Positions 46,911-54,984 of a DNA stretch of 64,000 bases are shown here, piece after piece. Below the pieces are notes generated by a model. That model was not told where the DNA came from. It was given only the letters and a program-made list of their open reading frames with translations, and ran no database searches. This stretch comes from Desertimonas sp963772825 (GTDB lineage: Bacteria; Actinomycetota; Acidimicrobiia; Acidimicrobiales; Ilumatobacteraceae): NCBI GenBank assembly GCA_963772825.1, contig CAVYYX010000021.1:62001-126000 (forward strand). Direction: 5' to 3'. Position 1 is the stretch's first letter. Every line of letters begins with the position of its first letter. The position numbers were made by a program, and so were the translations under genes.

Positions 46911-47588
46911 ATGATCCGACTCGAAAACGTCACCAAGTTCTACGCTCACGATGTCTGCGCCCTGCGTGACGCGTCGTTCGACGTCAACAAGGGCGAGTTC
47001 GTGTTCCTTGTCGGCCCGTCCGGTTCGGGCAAGAGCACGCTGTTGCGTCTGCTCAACCGCCAAGAGCGCCCCGAGGCGGGCGACGTGGTGGTCGCCGGAC
47101 GCAACATCGTCGACCTGCCGTCGAGCCGTGTCCCCCAGCTGCGCCGCAACATCGGCAACGTCTTCCAGGACTACAAGCTGTTGCCGAATCGAACGGTGTT
47201 CGAAAATGTCGCCTTCGCCCAAGAGGTGATCGGCAAGCCAAAACACGTCATCCGCCAGCAGGTTCCGGCGGTGCTCGACCTCGTCGGACTCGCCGGCAAG
47301 GAGGAGCGCTTTCCCGACCAGCTCTCTGGCGGCGAGCAGCAGCGCGTGTCGGTGGCCCGGGCCTTCGTCAACCGGCCGTTGATCTTGCTCGCCGATGAGC
47401 CGACTGGAAACCTCGACCCGGCGACGGGCGAAGGGATCATGCGCCTGCTCGACCGCATCAACCAGACCGGCACGACCGTGTTGATGGCGACCCACGACCA
47501 GCGCATCGTCAACTCGATGCGCAAGCGCGTCATCCAACTCGACCGCGGCGTGATCGTGCGTGACCAAGCGCGTGGGGTGTACGACTAG
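46911..47588 (+). CDS. ftsE: Cell division ATP-binding protein FtsE
   Basis: ATPase of the FtsEX complex, which uses ATP to activate peptidoglycan hydrolases at the septum. 225 residues. Walker A VGPSGSGKSTLLRLLN, Q-loop NVFQDYKLLPNRTVFEN, signature LSGGEQQRVSVARAF, Walker B LILLADEPTGNLDP and switch His (ATHDQRIV) are all present. Ends one base before ftsX. A TATGCT about 30 bp upstream of ATG 46911 could be its -10. Confidence 0.96.
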   Translation: MIRLENVTKFYAHDVCALRDASFDVNKGEFVFLVGPSGSGKSTLLRLLNRQERPEAGDVVVAGRNIVDLPSSRVPQLRRNIGNVFQDYKLLPNRTVFENVAFAQEVIGKPKHVIRQQVPAVLDLVGLAGKEERFPDQLSGGEQQRVSVARAFVNRPLILLADEPTGNLDPATGEGIMRLLDRINQTGTTVLMATHDQRIVNSMRKRVIQLDRGVIVRDQARGVYD

Positions 47589-48491
47589 ATGCTGGCTCGT
47601 TTGGCCTATGTGCTGCGCGAGACGTGGGCGAGCTTCCGCCGCAACGTCACCCTCACCGTCGCGGCGATCATCACGTCTGCCGTTGCCCTGTTGATCTTCG
47701 GCCTCACGCTGTACGTGCAGAAGGGGTTCGACAACACGGTGGCGCAATGGGAGGGCGGCGTCGAGATGATCGTGCAGGTCAATCCCGGGGCCACCGACGA
47801 CCAGCTGGCGATCATCGAGGAGACGCTGGAAGACAACTCGGCGCTGGTCGAGACGTTCGACTACTGCGGCGTCGAGTGCGCCCTCTCCGAGGCCGATGTG
47901 CTGTTCGCCGGCGACCCGACCACGCGGGCACAGCTACGCGAGGACAACATCCCGAGCAACTACAAGGTCGTGCCGCGCGACGGGACGAACATCGACGACC
48001 TGGAAGCCCTCGACGAGACTCTGCGCAGCGTTCCCGACGTCAACCGCGTGATCTATCCGGGCGACTGGGTGGAGGTGGTCAGCAAGGTCAAGGGGTTCGT
48101 CGGGCTGTTCACGCTGATCCTGTCGATCCTGTTGCTGCTCGCGGCGATCCTGCTGATCTGGAACACGATCCGTACGGCGATGTTCGCCAGACGAAGAGAG
48201 ATCGAGGTGATGAAGCTCGTCGGGGCCACCGACTGGTTCATCCGCGTCCCGTTCATGCTCGAAGGCCTGATCCAAGGGCTCGTCGGCGCGCTGTTCGCCA
48301 ACGCCTCGCTGTGGTTGATCAACAACCGCTGGACCGCCGGCGTCGAGGACTTTCCGCCGGAGAGCGGCCTCGAGGCGATGGTCGTCGGCGGCGACTACCA
48401 GGCCAGTCGGATGCTCGTGATCCTGATCATCGGCATGGCCGTCGGCGCCATCGGCTCCGGCATCGCCGCCAGCCGCTTCCTCGACGTCTGA
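47589..48491 (+). CDS. ftsX: Cell division protein FtsX
   Basis: Membrane partner of FtsE; 300 residues, four membrane helices and one large extracytoplasmic domain (about residues 50-160) that activates NlpC/P60-type hydrolases in actinobacteria. Seen: TWASFRRNVTLTVAAIITSA (N-terminal helix), TLILSILLLLAAILLIWNTI, and the coupling loop RREIEVMKLVGATDWFIRVP, then MLVILIIGMAVGAIGSGIAA. The usual ECD tail is followed by the C-terminal helix. No wall hydrolase or smpB gene follows; instead a repeat-bounded cassette begins 1 bp after the stop. Confidence 0.94.
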   Translation: MLARLAYVLRETWASFRRNVTLTVAAIITSAVALLIFGLTLYVQKGFDNTVAQWEGGVEMIVQVNPGATDDQLAIIEETLEDNSALVETFDYCGVECALSEADVLFAGDPTTRAQLREDNIPSNYKVVPRDGTNIDDLEALDETLRSVPDVNRVIYPGDWVEVVSKVKGFVGLFTLILSILLLLAAILLIWNTIRTAMFARRREIEVMKLVGATDWFIRVPFMLEGLIQGLVGALFANASLWLINNRWTAGVEDFPPESGLEAMVVGGDYQASRMLVILIIGMAVGAIGSGIAASRFLDV

Positions 48492-48492
48492 C

Positions 48493-48541
48493 CCCGAACT
48501 TCGGAGCCGAACCACCGGATTTCGACGGTTCAACTCCGAAG
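48493..48541 (+). repeat. Left inverted repeat of a ~1.1-kb cassette (palindromic)
   Basis: An imperfect palindrome: CTTCGGAG (48499-48506), GAACC, a 13-bp loop, GGTTC, CTCCGAAG (48534-48541). The near-identical but inverted copy is at 49531-49582. The stop codon of the AbiEi-like gene lies inside it. Confidence 0.75.
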
Positions 48542-49460
48542 CTTCCGCTGCCACACCTCCCAGAGGCGCTCGATGGTCGCTTCGAGGTCGTTGTCGAGAG
48601 CGAGGTCAGTGACCCGCTCGACGTCATACCCGCTCGCCCGAACGCGGAGGTCTCGATCGCGGTCGTAGGCCGTCTCTTGGCGGCCACCGTGCCAGGAGAG
48701 ATGATCGACTTCGACGAAGAACCCACGCTCCGGGATGCCGAGGTCGGGATGGATCACCTCGCCGCTCGCGAGCGTGAGGCTGCACTGCCGTGACAGCGGC
48801 GGAAAACCGCGGTCGGTGCATCGCCCGCTCGAGTCGTAGCTCGTAGTCCGACTCGACCGGTCGCCGCCAAGGAGGTCGGCGTCCAATCACCGTGGCGATG
48901 CGCCCGCTTCCAGCACGGCCACGCTTGCCCATACGACACGCGAGGCTCCACAGCGTCGTGATCAGGAAGTATCGGCGTTCGAGACACTGTTCGATCAGCG
49001 ACTCCAAACAGTCGGCGTCCAGCAATCGAGCCGCATCGAACGCCGTTCGGGGTGGGCTCGTGACCTTGCTCCCGTCTCGCCTGTGCACGATGTCGCGCTC
49101 CGGTAGATGACTGGTGCGGTGCACGCGCACACCTGTCGGCTCGTCGATACGACGGTGTGACTCGATACAGATGTGGACCTCCGGGCATCGAGGCGTCTTG
49201 CGTAGGTCCCAGACCTCGCCGGCCGTGGGGAAGCAGACAACACCGTCGGTGATCGCACACGCCAGAGCGATCCGATGATCCAAGCCGTCCGGCCAGCCCG
49301 ACGCGGCGAACACACCTCGCGCAACCCGAACCAGTTGGCCACGAGCCACCAACGTGCGAGTCGATCCTTCGCTGATCCCTATGCGCCGCAGCCGGGCCAG
49401 CGTCGTCACCCCGTTGCGCGCGGCTAGCTCCGCCGCCAAGGCAGATTGGTCGACCGACAT
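48530..49460 (-). pseudogene. AbiEi-like winged-helix/nuclease-like protein, one frameshift
   Basis: Two frames make one product of about 310 residues. Upstream frame (ATG 49460, Shine-Dalgarno AGGAGG): SVDQSALAAELAARNGVTTL, a winged-helix region as in type IV toxin-antitoxin AbiEi antitoxins (TLARLRRIGISEGSTRTLVA), then HRTSHLPERDIVHRRDGSKV and TAFDAARLLDADCLESLIE. Downstream frame: LSRQCSLTLASGEVIHPDLG, then GFFVEVDHLSWHGGRQETA, a Vsr/DUF559-like nuclease pattern (PDL...VEVD). Removing one C near 48810 (CACCGACCGCGG) joins them. Family members are known from many actinobacteria, in multiple copies. Function is inferred: defence or mobile-element cargo. Confidence 0.75.
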
Positions 49461-49530
49461 TCCTGTGCCTCCTCGTGCGAGCATTGGTCGAGGGGAGGTC
49501 GGTAGGCGAATGATGCGCGACGGGTGTCAG

Positions 49531-49582
49531 ACCTTTGGAGTTGAACCGCCAGAATCGCACGATTCGCCTCCGAAGTTCGGGC
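49531..49582 (-). repeat. Right inverted repeat of the same cassette
   Basis: CTTTGGAG (49533-49540), TTGAACCGCC..., CTCCGAAG (49568-49575). Read on the minus strand it gives CCCGAACTTCGGAGGCGAA, matching the left copy CCCGAACTTCGGAGCCGAA. Ends 14 bp before the O-methyltransferase stop. Confidence 0.75.
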
Positions 49583-49595
49583 CGTCTCGCTCCCG

Positions 49596-50261
49596 TCAGA
49601 GCTTGGTGATGAGGGTGAGGCCGTCGCTGACCGGGAGGATGTAGCTGGCGACGCGCTCATCGGCGGCCACCGTGTCGTTGAACTGGCGGATCCCTGCGAG
49701 GTTGGGGTTGTCCTCGGCGGCCGGATCGGCAACGCGGCCCGACCAGAGCGTGTTGTCGGCGAGGATCATCCCGCCGCTGCGAAGACGCGGCAAGACCTCG
49801 TTGTAGTAGTTGATGTAGTTCGGCTTGTCGGCGTCGATGAAGGCGAGGTCGATCGTCGTGCCGTCCGGCAGCGCCCGCAATGTCTCGAGCGCCGGGGCGA
49901 CCTTCAGCTCGATGCGCTCGGCGACGCCGGCGCGCTCCCACGCCCGTCTGGCGACCGCCGTGAACTCCTCACTCACGTCGCAGCACAGCAGCCGGCCACC
50001 GGGCTGTAGCCCACGGGCGATGCAGATCGACGAGTACCCGGTGAATGTCCCGATCTCGACGGCGAACGACGCCGCGGCGAGCCGCGTGAGGATCGTCAAC
50101 AACGCTCCTTCCTCGAGGCTCACCTGCATGATCGACACGTCACCCAGCTCGCTTGTCTCGGCCCGCAACTCGTCGAGCGCGCTGTCCGGCTGCGGGCTGG
50201 TCCGCTCGGCGATGTACGCCACGATGCTGTCGTCGATCCAGTCGCGTTGTCGTGAAGCCAT
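49596..50261 (-). CDS. Class I SAM-dependent O-methyltransferase (catechol/caffeoyl-CoA type)
   Basis: 221 residues. SAM-binding motif I reads FAVEIGTFTGYSSICIARGL, motif II-III region GGRLLCCDVSEEFTAVARRA, and the metal-binding DLAFIDADKPNYINYYNEVL and ILADNTLWSGRVADP are typical of methyltransferase_3 enzymes. It transfers methyl groups to catechol-type hydroxyls using Mg2+. SahH at 25 kb would recycle its product. Substrate unknown. Divergent from glbO. Confidence 0.9.
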   Translation of the reverse strand: MASRQRDWIDDSIVAYIAERTSPQPDSALDELRAETSELGDVSIMQVSLEEGALLTILTRLAAASFAVEIGTFTGYSSICIARGLQPGGRLLCCDVSEEFTAVARRAWERAGVAERIELKVAPALETLRALPDGTTIDLAFIDADKPNYINYYNEVLPRLRSGGMILADNTLWSGRVADPAAEDNPNLAGIRQFNDTVAADERVASYILPVSDGLTLITKL

Positions 50262-50299
50262 GGCGGGACGCTAGCGAGGCATCGCCCCGAGGTCCTCGG

Positions 50300-50305
50300 T
50301 ACCGT
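50300..50305 (+). promoter_or_regulatory. -10-like hexamer TACCGT, 8 bp before GTG
   Basis: TACCGT, TCTCGCCG, GTG 50314. Favours the GTG start over ATG 50332 for the haemoglobin gene. Confidence 0.45.
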
Positions 50306-50313
50306 TCTCGCCG

Positions 50314-50748
50314 GTGCGCAGCGAAGCAACGATGTACGAGCGCGTCGGCGGACGAGAGTTCTTCGCCCGGCTCGTCGACACGTTCTACGAGGGTGTGGCC
50401 GGCGACGAGGTGCTCGCCGCGCTGTATCCGGAGCACCCAGACTTCAGCGGCGCGCGACATCGGCTGACCCTGTTCCTCGTGCAGTACTGGGGCGGCCCCA
50501 CCGACTACGACGCCGAACGCGGCCATCCGCGCCTGCGCATGCGTCACCTTCGCTTCCCGATTGGGATCGCCGAGCGCGACCGATGGTTGCAGCACATGGC
50601 CACCGCCGTCGAGGCCGTGACCCGGGACCGATCCGACGGCGACGAGCTCGCCGCTGAGCTGCTGGAGTACTTCCGCCCCACCGCAGAGCACCTGCGCAAC
50701 GACACCGGCCTGCCGATCACCTCCCCGTCGTTCAGGAACGTGGAATGA
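50314..50748 (+). CDS. glbO: Truncated haemoglobin, group II (trHbO-like)
   Basis: 144 residues, 2-on-2 globin. YERVGGREFFARLVDTFYEG is the helix A/B start; YWGGPTDYDAERGHPRLRMRH holds Trp/Tyr of the distal pocket and the proximal-side region; RWLQHMATAVEAV follows. Group II globins of actinobacteria (Rv2470) have the same WGGP and RLRMRH motifs and bind O2, CO or redox ligands. Its stop overlaps the next ABC ATPase start (ATGA), so the two are coupled. Confidence 0.92.
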   Translation: MRSEATMYERVGGREFFARLVDTFYEGVAGDEVLAALYPEHPDFSGARHRLTLFLVQYWGGPTDYDAERGHPRLRMRHLRFPIGIAERDRWLQHMATAVEAVTRDRSDGDELAAELLEYFRPTAEHLRNDTGLPITSPSFRNVE

Positions 50749-51665
50749 CCGCTGCCCCGGTCGTCGAGGTGGCCGACCTCGTCAAGACGTATGGCGACAC
50801 GCCAGCAGTCGACGGCGTGTCGTTCACCGTCCAGGCGGGGGAGGTCTACGGACTACTCGGCGAGAACGGGGCGGGCAAGACGACGACCGTGGAGATCCTC
50901 GAGGGGTTCAGGACGCGGACCTCGGGATCGGTGTCCGTGCTCGGCGGCGATCCCGGCGTCGCCGATCGAGCGCTGCGCGACCGCATCGGCATCGTGCTGC
51001 AGTCCACCGGCGTCGAGCGAGTGCTCACGGTGGGCGAGGTGCTCGAGCTGTACGGGTCGTGCTACCGAAGGTCGCGGACCGTCGCGGAGTGTGTCGACCT
51101 CGTCGGCCTGGAGGACACTGTCGGCAAGCGTTGCGACCGGCTGTCAGGGGGCCAGCGGAGGCGGCTCGACCTCGCCCTCGGCATCATCGGTTATCCGGAC
51201 TTGCTGTTCCTCGACGAGCCGACCACCGGGTTCGACCCCGCCGCCCGCCGCGGGGCGTGGGAGCTGATCCGCTCGCTGTCGGCCGGCGGGACCACGGTGC
51301 TGCTCACCTCGCACTACCTCGACGAGGTCGAGCAGCTCGCCGACCGCGTGGGCGTGCTGCGGCGTGGGCGGTTGATCGCCGAGGGATCCCCGGCCGCGCT
51401 GACGGCGGCGACGGGCGACACGACGGTGCGGTTCACGTTGCCCGACGATGTCGGGCTCGCCGACGTCGCCGCGCTGCTGAACGGCGCCGAGGTCGCCGAC
51501 GGCGGAGGCTTCGACGTCGTCGTCACGACGCCGGCTCCGACGGCGACGCTGCACACCCTCACGGGCTGGGCGCTCCAACGCGGCCACGAGCTCGACGACT
51601 TGATTGTCCAGCGCCCATCGCTGGAGGACCTGTTCCTCGCCCTGGCGGACGACAACGATGAGTGA
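50745..51665 (+). CDS. ABC transporter ATPase (DrrA/CcmA type)
   Basis: 306 residues, ATPase subunit of an ABC-2 exporter. Walker A LGENGAGKTTTVEILEG, Q-loop VLQSTGVERVLTVGE, signature LSGGQRRRLDLALGIIGYPD, Walker B LLFLDEPTTGFDP, and switch His (LLTSHYLDE) are complete. The C-terminal 90 residues (RGRLIAEGSPAALTAATG onward) are the DrrA-type extension. Starts in the last codons of glbO and overlaps the permease gene by 8 bp. Substrate could be a drug, lipid or glycan; not determinable. Confidence 0.93.
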   Translation: MTAAPVVEVADLVKTYGDTPAVDGVSFTVQAGEVYGLLGENGAGKTTTVEILEGFRTRTSGSVSVLGGDPGVADRALRDRIGIVLQSTGVERVLTVGEVLELYGSCYRRSRTVAECVDLVGLEDTVGKRCDRLSGGQRRRLDLALGIIGYPDLLFLDEPTTGFDPAARRGAWELIRSLSAGGTTVLLTSHYLDEVEQLADRVGVLRRGRLIAEGSPAALTAATGDTTVRFTLPDDVGLADVAALLNGAEVADGGGFDVVVTTPAPTATLHTLTGWALQRGHELDDLIVQRPSLEDLFLALADDNDE

Positions 51666-52530
51666 GCGGGCCCTGCGCTGGCCGTCCGCCGGACGCCTCC
51701 TCCACGTCCAGATCGTCGCCCAGCTCCGGTTGTTCCTGCGGATCCCCGTCGCCTTGTTCTTCACGGTCGCCCTCCCGCTGATCATCGTGGTGCTGTTCAA
51801 TCTCGTTTTCGGTAGCGAAGGCGCAACGATCGAGACGTCGACCGGTGACTGGCCACTCGAGCAGTTCTATGTCGCGGCCCTCGCCGCCTTCGAGGTCGTG
51901 TCGGCGACGTTCACCAACCTCGCCAACATGATCCCCGACCGCCGTCAGGACGGCGTGATGAAACGGTGGCGGGGCACCCCGCTGCCGTCGTGGATCTATC
52001 TCTCCGGCTTTGTCGGCGCCGGCATGATCGTCGCCCTCGCCGGGTTCGCCCTCATCGTCGGCCTCGGATTCGCGTTCTACGGCTTGGAGATCGAGCTCGC
52101 CAAAGTTCCGGCGCTCGTCGTCACGTTCGTCGTCGGCACGCTGGCGTTTTCCGCCCTCGGCGTGGCGGTCGCTGGTCTCATCCGCAGCCAGGAAGCGGCC
52201 CCAGCGGTCACCAACGCGATCATCCTGCCGATGGCGTTCATCTCCAACACCTTCATCGCCGTCGATGAGTCGGCGATGCCGAGATGGCTCGACGTCGTCT
52301 CCAACGCCCTGCCGCTGCGGCCATTCGTTGAAGGCATCCAGGCGCCGTTCAATCCGACCGTCGACCCGCCCGGGTTCCTGTGGGACAACCTGGCGATCGT
52401 CAGCGCCTGGGGCATCGTCGGTGTGATCATCGCCGCGCGCACGTTCAAGTGGGAACCGATTGCCGATGTCCACAGGCCGGCGCGCCACCGGAGGCGCCGC
52501 TCGGCGAACGAGGCGGCCGGAGCGACGTGA
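51658..52530 (+). CDS. ABC-2 type transporter permease
   Basis: 290 residues, six membrane segments (LRIPVALFFTVALPLIIVVL, MIVALAGFALIVGLGFAFYG and LVVTFVVGTLAFSALGVAVA). Typical ABC-2 features: YVAALAAFEVVSATFTNLAN, a coupling helix region RQDGVMKRWRGTPLPSWIYL, and FVEGIQAPFNPTVDPPGFLW. ATG 51658 overlaps the ATPase stop. Pairs with the ATPase as an efflux system. Confidence 0.9.
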   Translation: MSERALRWPSAGRLLHVQIVAQLRLFLRIPVALFFTVALPLIIVVLFNLVFGSEGATIETSTGDWPLEQFYVAALAAFEVVSATFTNLANMIPDRRQDGVMKRWRGTPLPSWIYLSGFVGAGMIVALAGFALIVGLGFAFYGLEIELAKVPALVVTFVVGTLAFSALGVAVAGLIRSQEAAPAVTNAIILPMAFISNTFIAVDESAMPRWLDVVSNALPLRPFVEGIQAPFNPTVDPPGFLWDNLAIVSAWGIVGVIIAARTFKWEPIADVHRPARHRRRRSANEAAGAT

Positions 52531-52543
52531 TAGTTCTACTGCG

Positions 52544-53587
52544 GTGAGTCCCACCGATCCACCACTGCCGCCGTCGCCTGACGAGCCTACGGAGGAGCCA
52601 TCGTGGGCGGGCGGCCCGTCCGGTGAGCCACCGGATCCCAGTGGATCGAACGGTGCCGACCCGCCGGAGACCGGTATCGATCCCGGCGAAGCGTCCGATC
52701 CCGGCGACGTGAATCCCGAGCCGCCGGGCGGCGGTGACGACGTTCCACCATTCGGTGAGGACGCGTCGCCCGTGGCCGAGGAGGTCACGTCGGTCCTCCC
52801 GGCAGTCGATGGAGACCTCACCGAACCGCTCCCCCCGACGGGTACCGAGCCGACCGAAGTCCTCGCTCCGACCGGCACCGAGCCGACCGAACTGCTTGTC
52901 GCCGGCGCCGCCGCCGACGGAACCGGCGAGTTCACCCGCGAGCACCGCCGGCGGGTTTCCCATCGCCGCTACGTGATGCGTCGCGTCGCCGTCGCCGTCG
53001 TCGCGCTCGCCATCGTCGGCGGCGGCATCGCTTTGCTCGTGGCGCTGCTCGGTGGCGACGACGAGGAAGGTGGGGGTGGTACCGACTCGACGACGCCGGT
53101 GACCAGCGAGGCGGTCGCCGCCCCCGCCACGACGGTCGCCAGGTCGACGACCACGGACGCCCCGGCGACCACTGCTGCGGCGGACACCACCGAGGCGGAA
53201 TCCGCCGATCCGGCGACCTCGGCGGCGCCGGAGGAGACCGATCCGCCCGAGGAGACCGATCCGCCCGAAGAGACCGAACCGGCCGATGAGACCGACGGCA
53301 CCGCCTCCGAGTCGAGCCCGCCCGGCACCGTTGCCTACGACCTCGATTCCGAGGCGTCGTGCGAGATCGGCCAGACGTTGCGCAGGGGCGACTCCGGCCC
53401 CCAGGTGCAGTGCCTGCAGGAGCGGCTCAACGAGGTCACCGTCGGGGGACCAGAGCCCGCCGCCGACGGAGCGTTCGGGGAGCAGACGGAGCAGGCGGTG
53501 CGTGCCTTCCAGGAGGCCAACGATCTCGGTGTGGACGGAGTCGTCGGCCCGGCGACCGGTGAGCTGCTCGGCATCTGGGCCGGGTGA
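52544..53587 (+). CDS. Single-pass protein with C-terminal peptidoglycan-binding domain
   Basis: 347 residues. An acidic, Pro-rich cytosolic N-terminus of about 145 residues (PPLPPSPDEPTEEPSWAGG) precedes one membrane segment (VAVAVVALAIVGGGIALLVA). Outside lie a Thr/Ala/Glu linker with PEETDPP repeats, and then a PG_binding_1 domain (CEIGQTLRRGDSGPQVQCLQ ... GAFGEQTEQAVRAFQEANDL) that binds cell wall peptides. GTG 52544 chosen; an open frame starts at 52460 inside the permease gene. Possibly an envelope tether. Confidence 0.8.
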   Translation: MSPTDPPLPPSPDEPTEEPSWAGGPSGEPPDPSGSNGADPPETGIDPGEASDPGDVNPEPPGGGDDVPPFGEDASPVAEEVTSVLPAVDGDLTEPLPPTGTEPTEVLAPTGTEPTELLVAGAAADGTGEFTREHRRRVSHRRYVMRRVAVAVVALAIVGGGIALLVALLGGDDEEGGGGTDSTTPVTSEAVAAPATTVARSTTTDAPATTAAADTTEAESADPATSAAPEETDPPEETDPPEETEPADETDGTASESSPPGTVAYDLDSEASCEIGQTLRRGDSGPQVQCLQERLNEVTVGGPEPAADGAFGEQTEQAVRAFQEANDLGVDGVVGPATGELLGIWAG

Positions 53588-53590
53588 TCG

Positions 53591-54736
53591 GTGCTCCCTG
53601 AGCTCAGCGACGAGCACGAATCGTTGCGCACGGTGGTGCGCGAGTTCGCTGCTGCCGAGATCGAGCCGTACGCCGAGGAGTGGGACCGGACCCACGAATT
53701 CCCGCTCGACGTCGTGCGCAAGATGGGCGACCTCGGGCTGTTCGGCATTCCGTTTCCCGAGGAGGTCGGAGGCGGCGGCGGCGACCTGACCTCCGTGTGT
53801 GTGGCCATCGAGGAGTTGGCACGCGTCGACCAGTCGATCGCCATCACCCTGGAGGCCGGAGTCGGCCTCGGTGCCAACCCGATCTACAAGTTCGGCACGC
53901 CGCAGCAGCAGCAGCGCTGGCTGCCCGACCTCTGCGCCGGTCGGTCGCTCGGCGCCTTCGGGCTGACCGAGCCCGACGCCGGTAGCGACGCTGGCGGGAC
54001 ACGGACGAGGGCGACCCTCGACGAGGCGACGGGGGAGTGGGTGCTCGACGGCGAGAAGTCGTTCATCACCAACTCGGGGACGGCGATCACCTCGATCATC
54101 ACGGTGACGGCGCTCACCGGTCCTGGCGAGATCTCCTCGGTCGTCGTGCCGGCGGGAACGCCCGGGCTCGAGGTCCAGCCGCCATACCGCAAGATGGGAT
54201 GGCACGCCTCTGACACCCACGGTCTGACATTCGTCGAGTGCCGCGTCCCGCAGGACCACCTGCTGGGCGAGCGCGGACGGGGGTTCGCCCAGTTCCTGGA
54301 GATCCTCGACGAGGGCCGCGTGGCCATTGCGGCGCTCGCGGTCGGAGTGATCCAACGGTGCGTCGACGATGCGGTCGCCTACGCCGGAGAACGGCAGGCA
54401 TTCGGGCGGCCGATCGGCTCCAACCAGGGGATCGCCTTCCGATGCGCCGACACCTACGTCGCGCTTCAGGCCGCCCGCCAGCTCACGTACCACGCGGCGT
54501 GGCTGCGCGACCGTGGCCGGCCGTTCAAGACGGAGGCGGCGACTGCCAAGTTGTTCGCCACGGAGGCGGCGATCGACGCCACCCGGGCGGCCACCCAGGT
54601 GTTCGGTGGCTACGGGTTCATCGACGAGACCGCCGTCTCGCGGCACTATCGCGATGCCAAGATCCTCGAGATCGGCGAGGGGACCAGCGAGGTGCAGCGC
54701 CTCGTCATCGCCCGCACGCTGGGATTGCGGGTCTGA
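53591..54736 (+). CDS. Acyl-CoA dehydrogenase
   Basis: 381 residues; FAD enzyme of fatty or branched acyl-CoA oxidation. LPELSDEHESLRTVVREFAA is the N-terminal helix; GAFGLTEPDAGSDAGGTRTR is the substrate-binding loop; AFGRPIGSNQGIAFRCADTY and TQVFGGYGFIDETAVSRHYR with DAKILEIGEGTSEVQRLVIA (the usual catalytic Glu position) are in the C-terminal half. GTG 53591, three bases after the PG-binding gene. Likely substrate short or medium chain; unproven. Confidence 0.95.
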   Translation: MLPELSDEHESLRTVVREFAAAEIEPYAEEWDRTHEFPLDVVRKMGDLGLFGIPFPEEVGGGGGDLTSVCVAIEELARVDQSIAITLEAGVGLGANPIYKFGTPQQQQRWLPDLCAGRSLGAFGLTEPDAGSDAGGTRTRATLDEATGEWVLDGEKSFITNSGTAITSIITVTALTGPGEISSVVVPAGTPGLEVQPPYRKMGWHASDTHGLTFVECRVPQDHLLGERGRGFAQFLEILDEGRVAIAALAVGVIQRCVDDAVAYAGERQAFGRPIGSNQGIAFRCADTYVALQAARQLTYHAAWLRDRGRPFKTEAATAKLFATEAAIDATRAATQVFGGYGFIDETAVSRHYRDAKILEIGEGTSEVQRLVIARTLGLRV

Positions 54737-54740
54737 CGGA

Positions 54741-54797
54741 CTGCAAAGATTCCATTGCAAAGAATTGCTTGCAAAGAGGTCTTTGGAGAGTTACACT
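54741..54797 (+). promoter_or_regulatory. Promoter with three TTGCAAAGA direct repeats at 14-bp spacing
   Basis: CTGCAAAGA (54741), TTGCAAAGA (54755) and TTGCAAAGA (54769) start exactly 14 bp apart. The third contains the -35 TTGCAA (54769-54774); 17 bp later is -10 TACACT (54792-54797), and seven bases later ATG 54805. CAAAGA-GG-TCTTTG (54772-54785) is also an inverted repeat. Likely the operator of the ArsR-like gene downstream. Confidence 0.75.
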
Positions 54798-54804
54798 GGC
54801 CGAC

Positions 54805-54984
54805 ATGAACACGTACTTCGGTCCCGAACTGGCCACGGAGCTGCACCGCGAGATGATCGGGCGGAGCAACCGGGCCCGCCTCGCGGTCACCGCCCGCCAG
54901 CAGCGCCGGGCCGCCCGGCTCGCCCGCCGCGCCGCGGCGTTGACCGAGCGGGCCGCCGCCCTGGTCGAGCGGGCTCATCGTTGA
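54805..54984 (+). CDS. Small basic protein upstream of regulator, unknown function
   Basis: 59 residues, very Arg/Ala rich (RARLAVTARQQRRAARLARR), predicted helical, soluble. It begins seven bases after a good -10 and its stop overlaps the TTG start of the next gene (TTGA). Short Arg/Ala-rich ORFs leading such ArsR-like genes are common in actinobacteria, so it may be a real small protein or a leader that couples translation. Confidence 0.55.
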   Translation: MNTYFGPELATELHREMIGRSNRARLAVTARQQRRAARLARRAAALTERAAALVERAHR

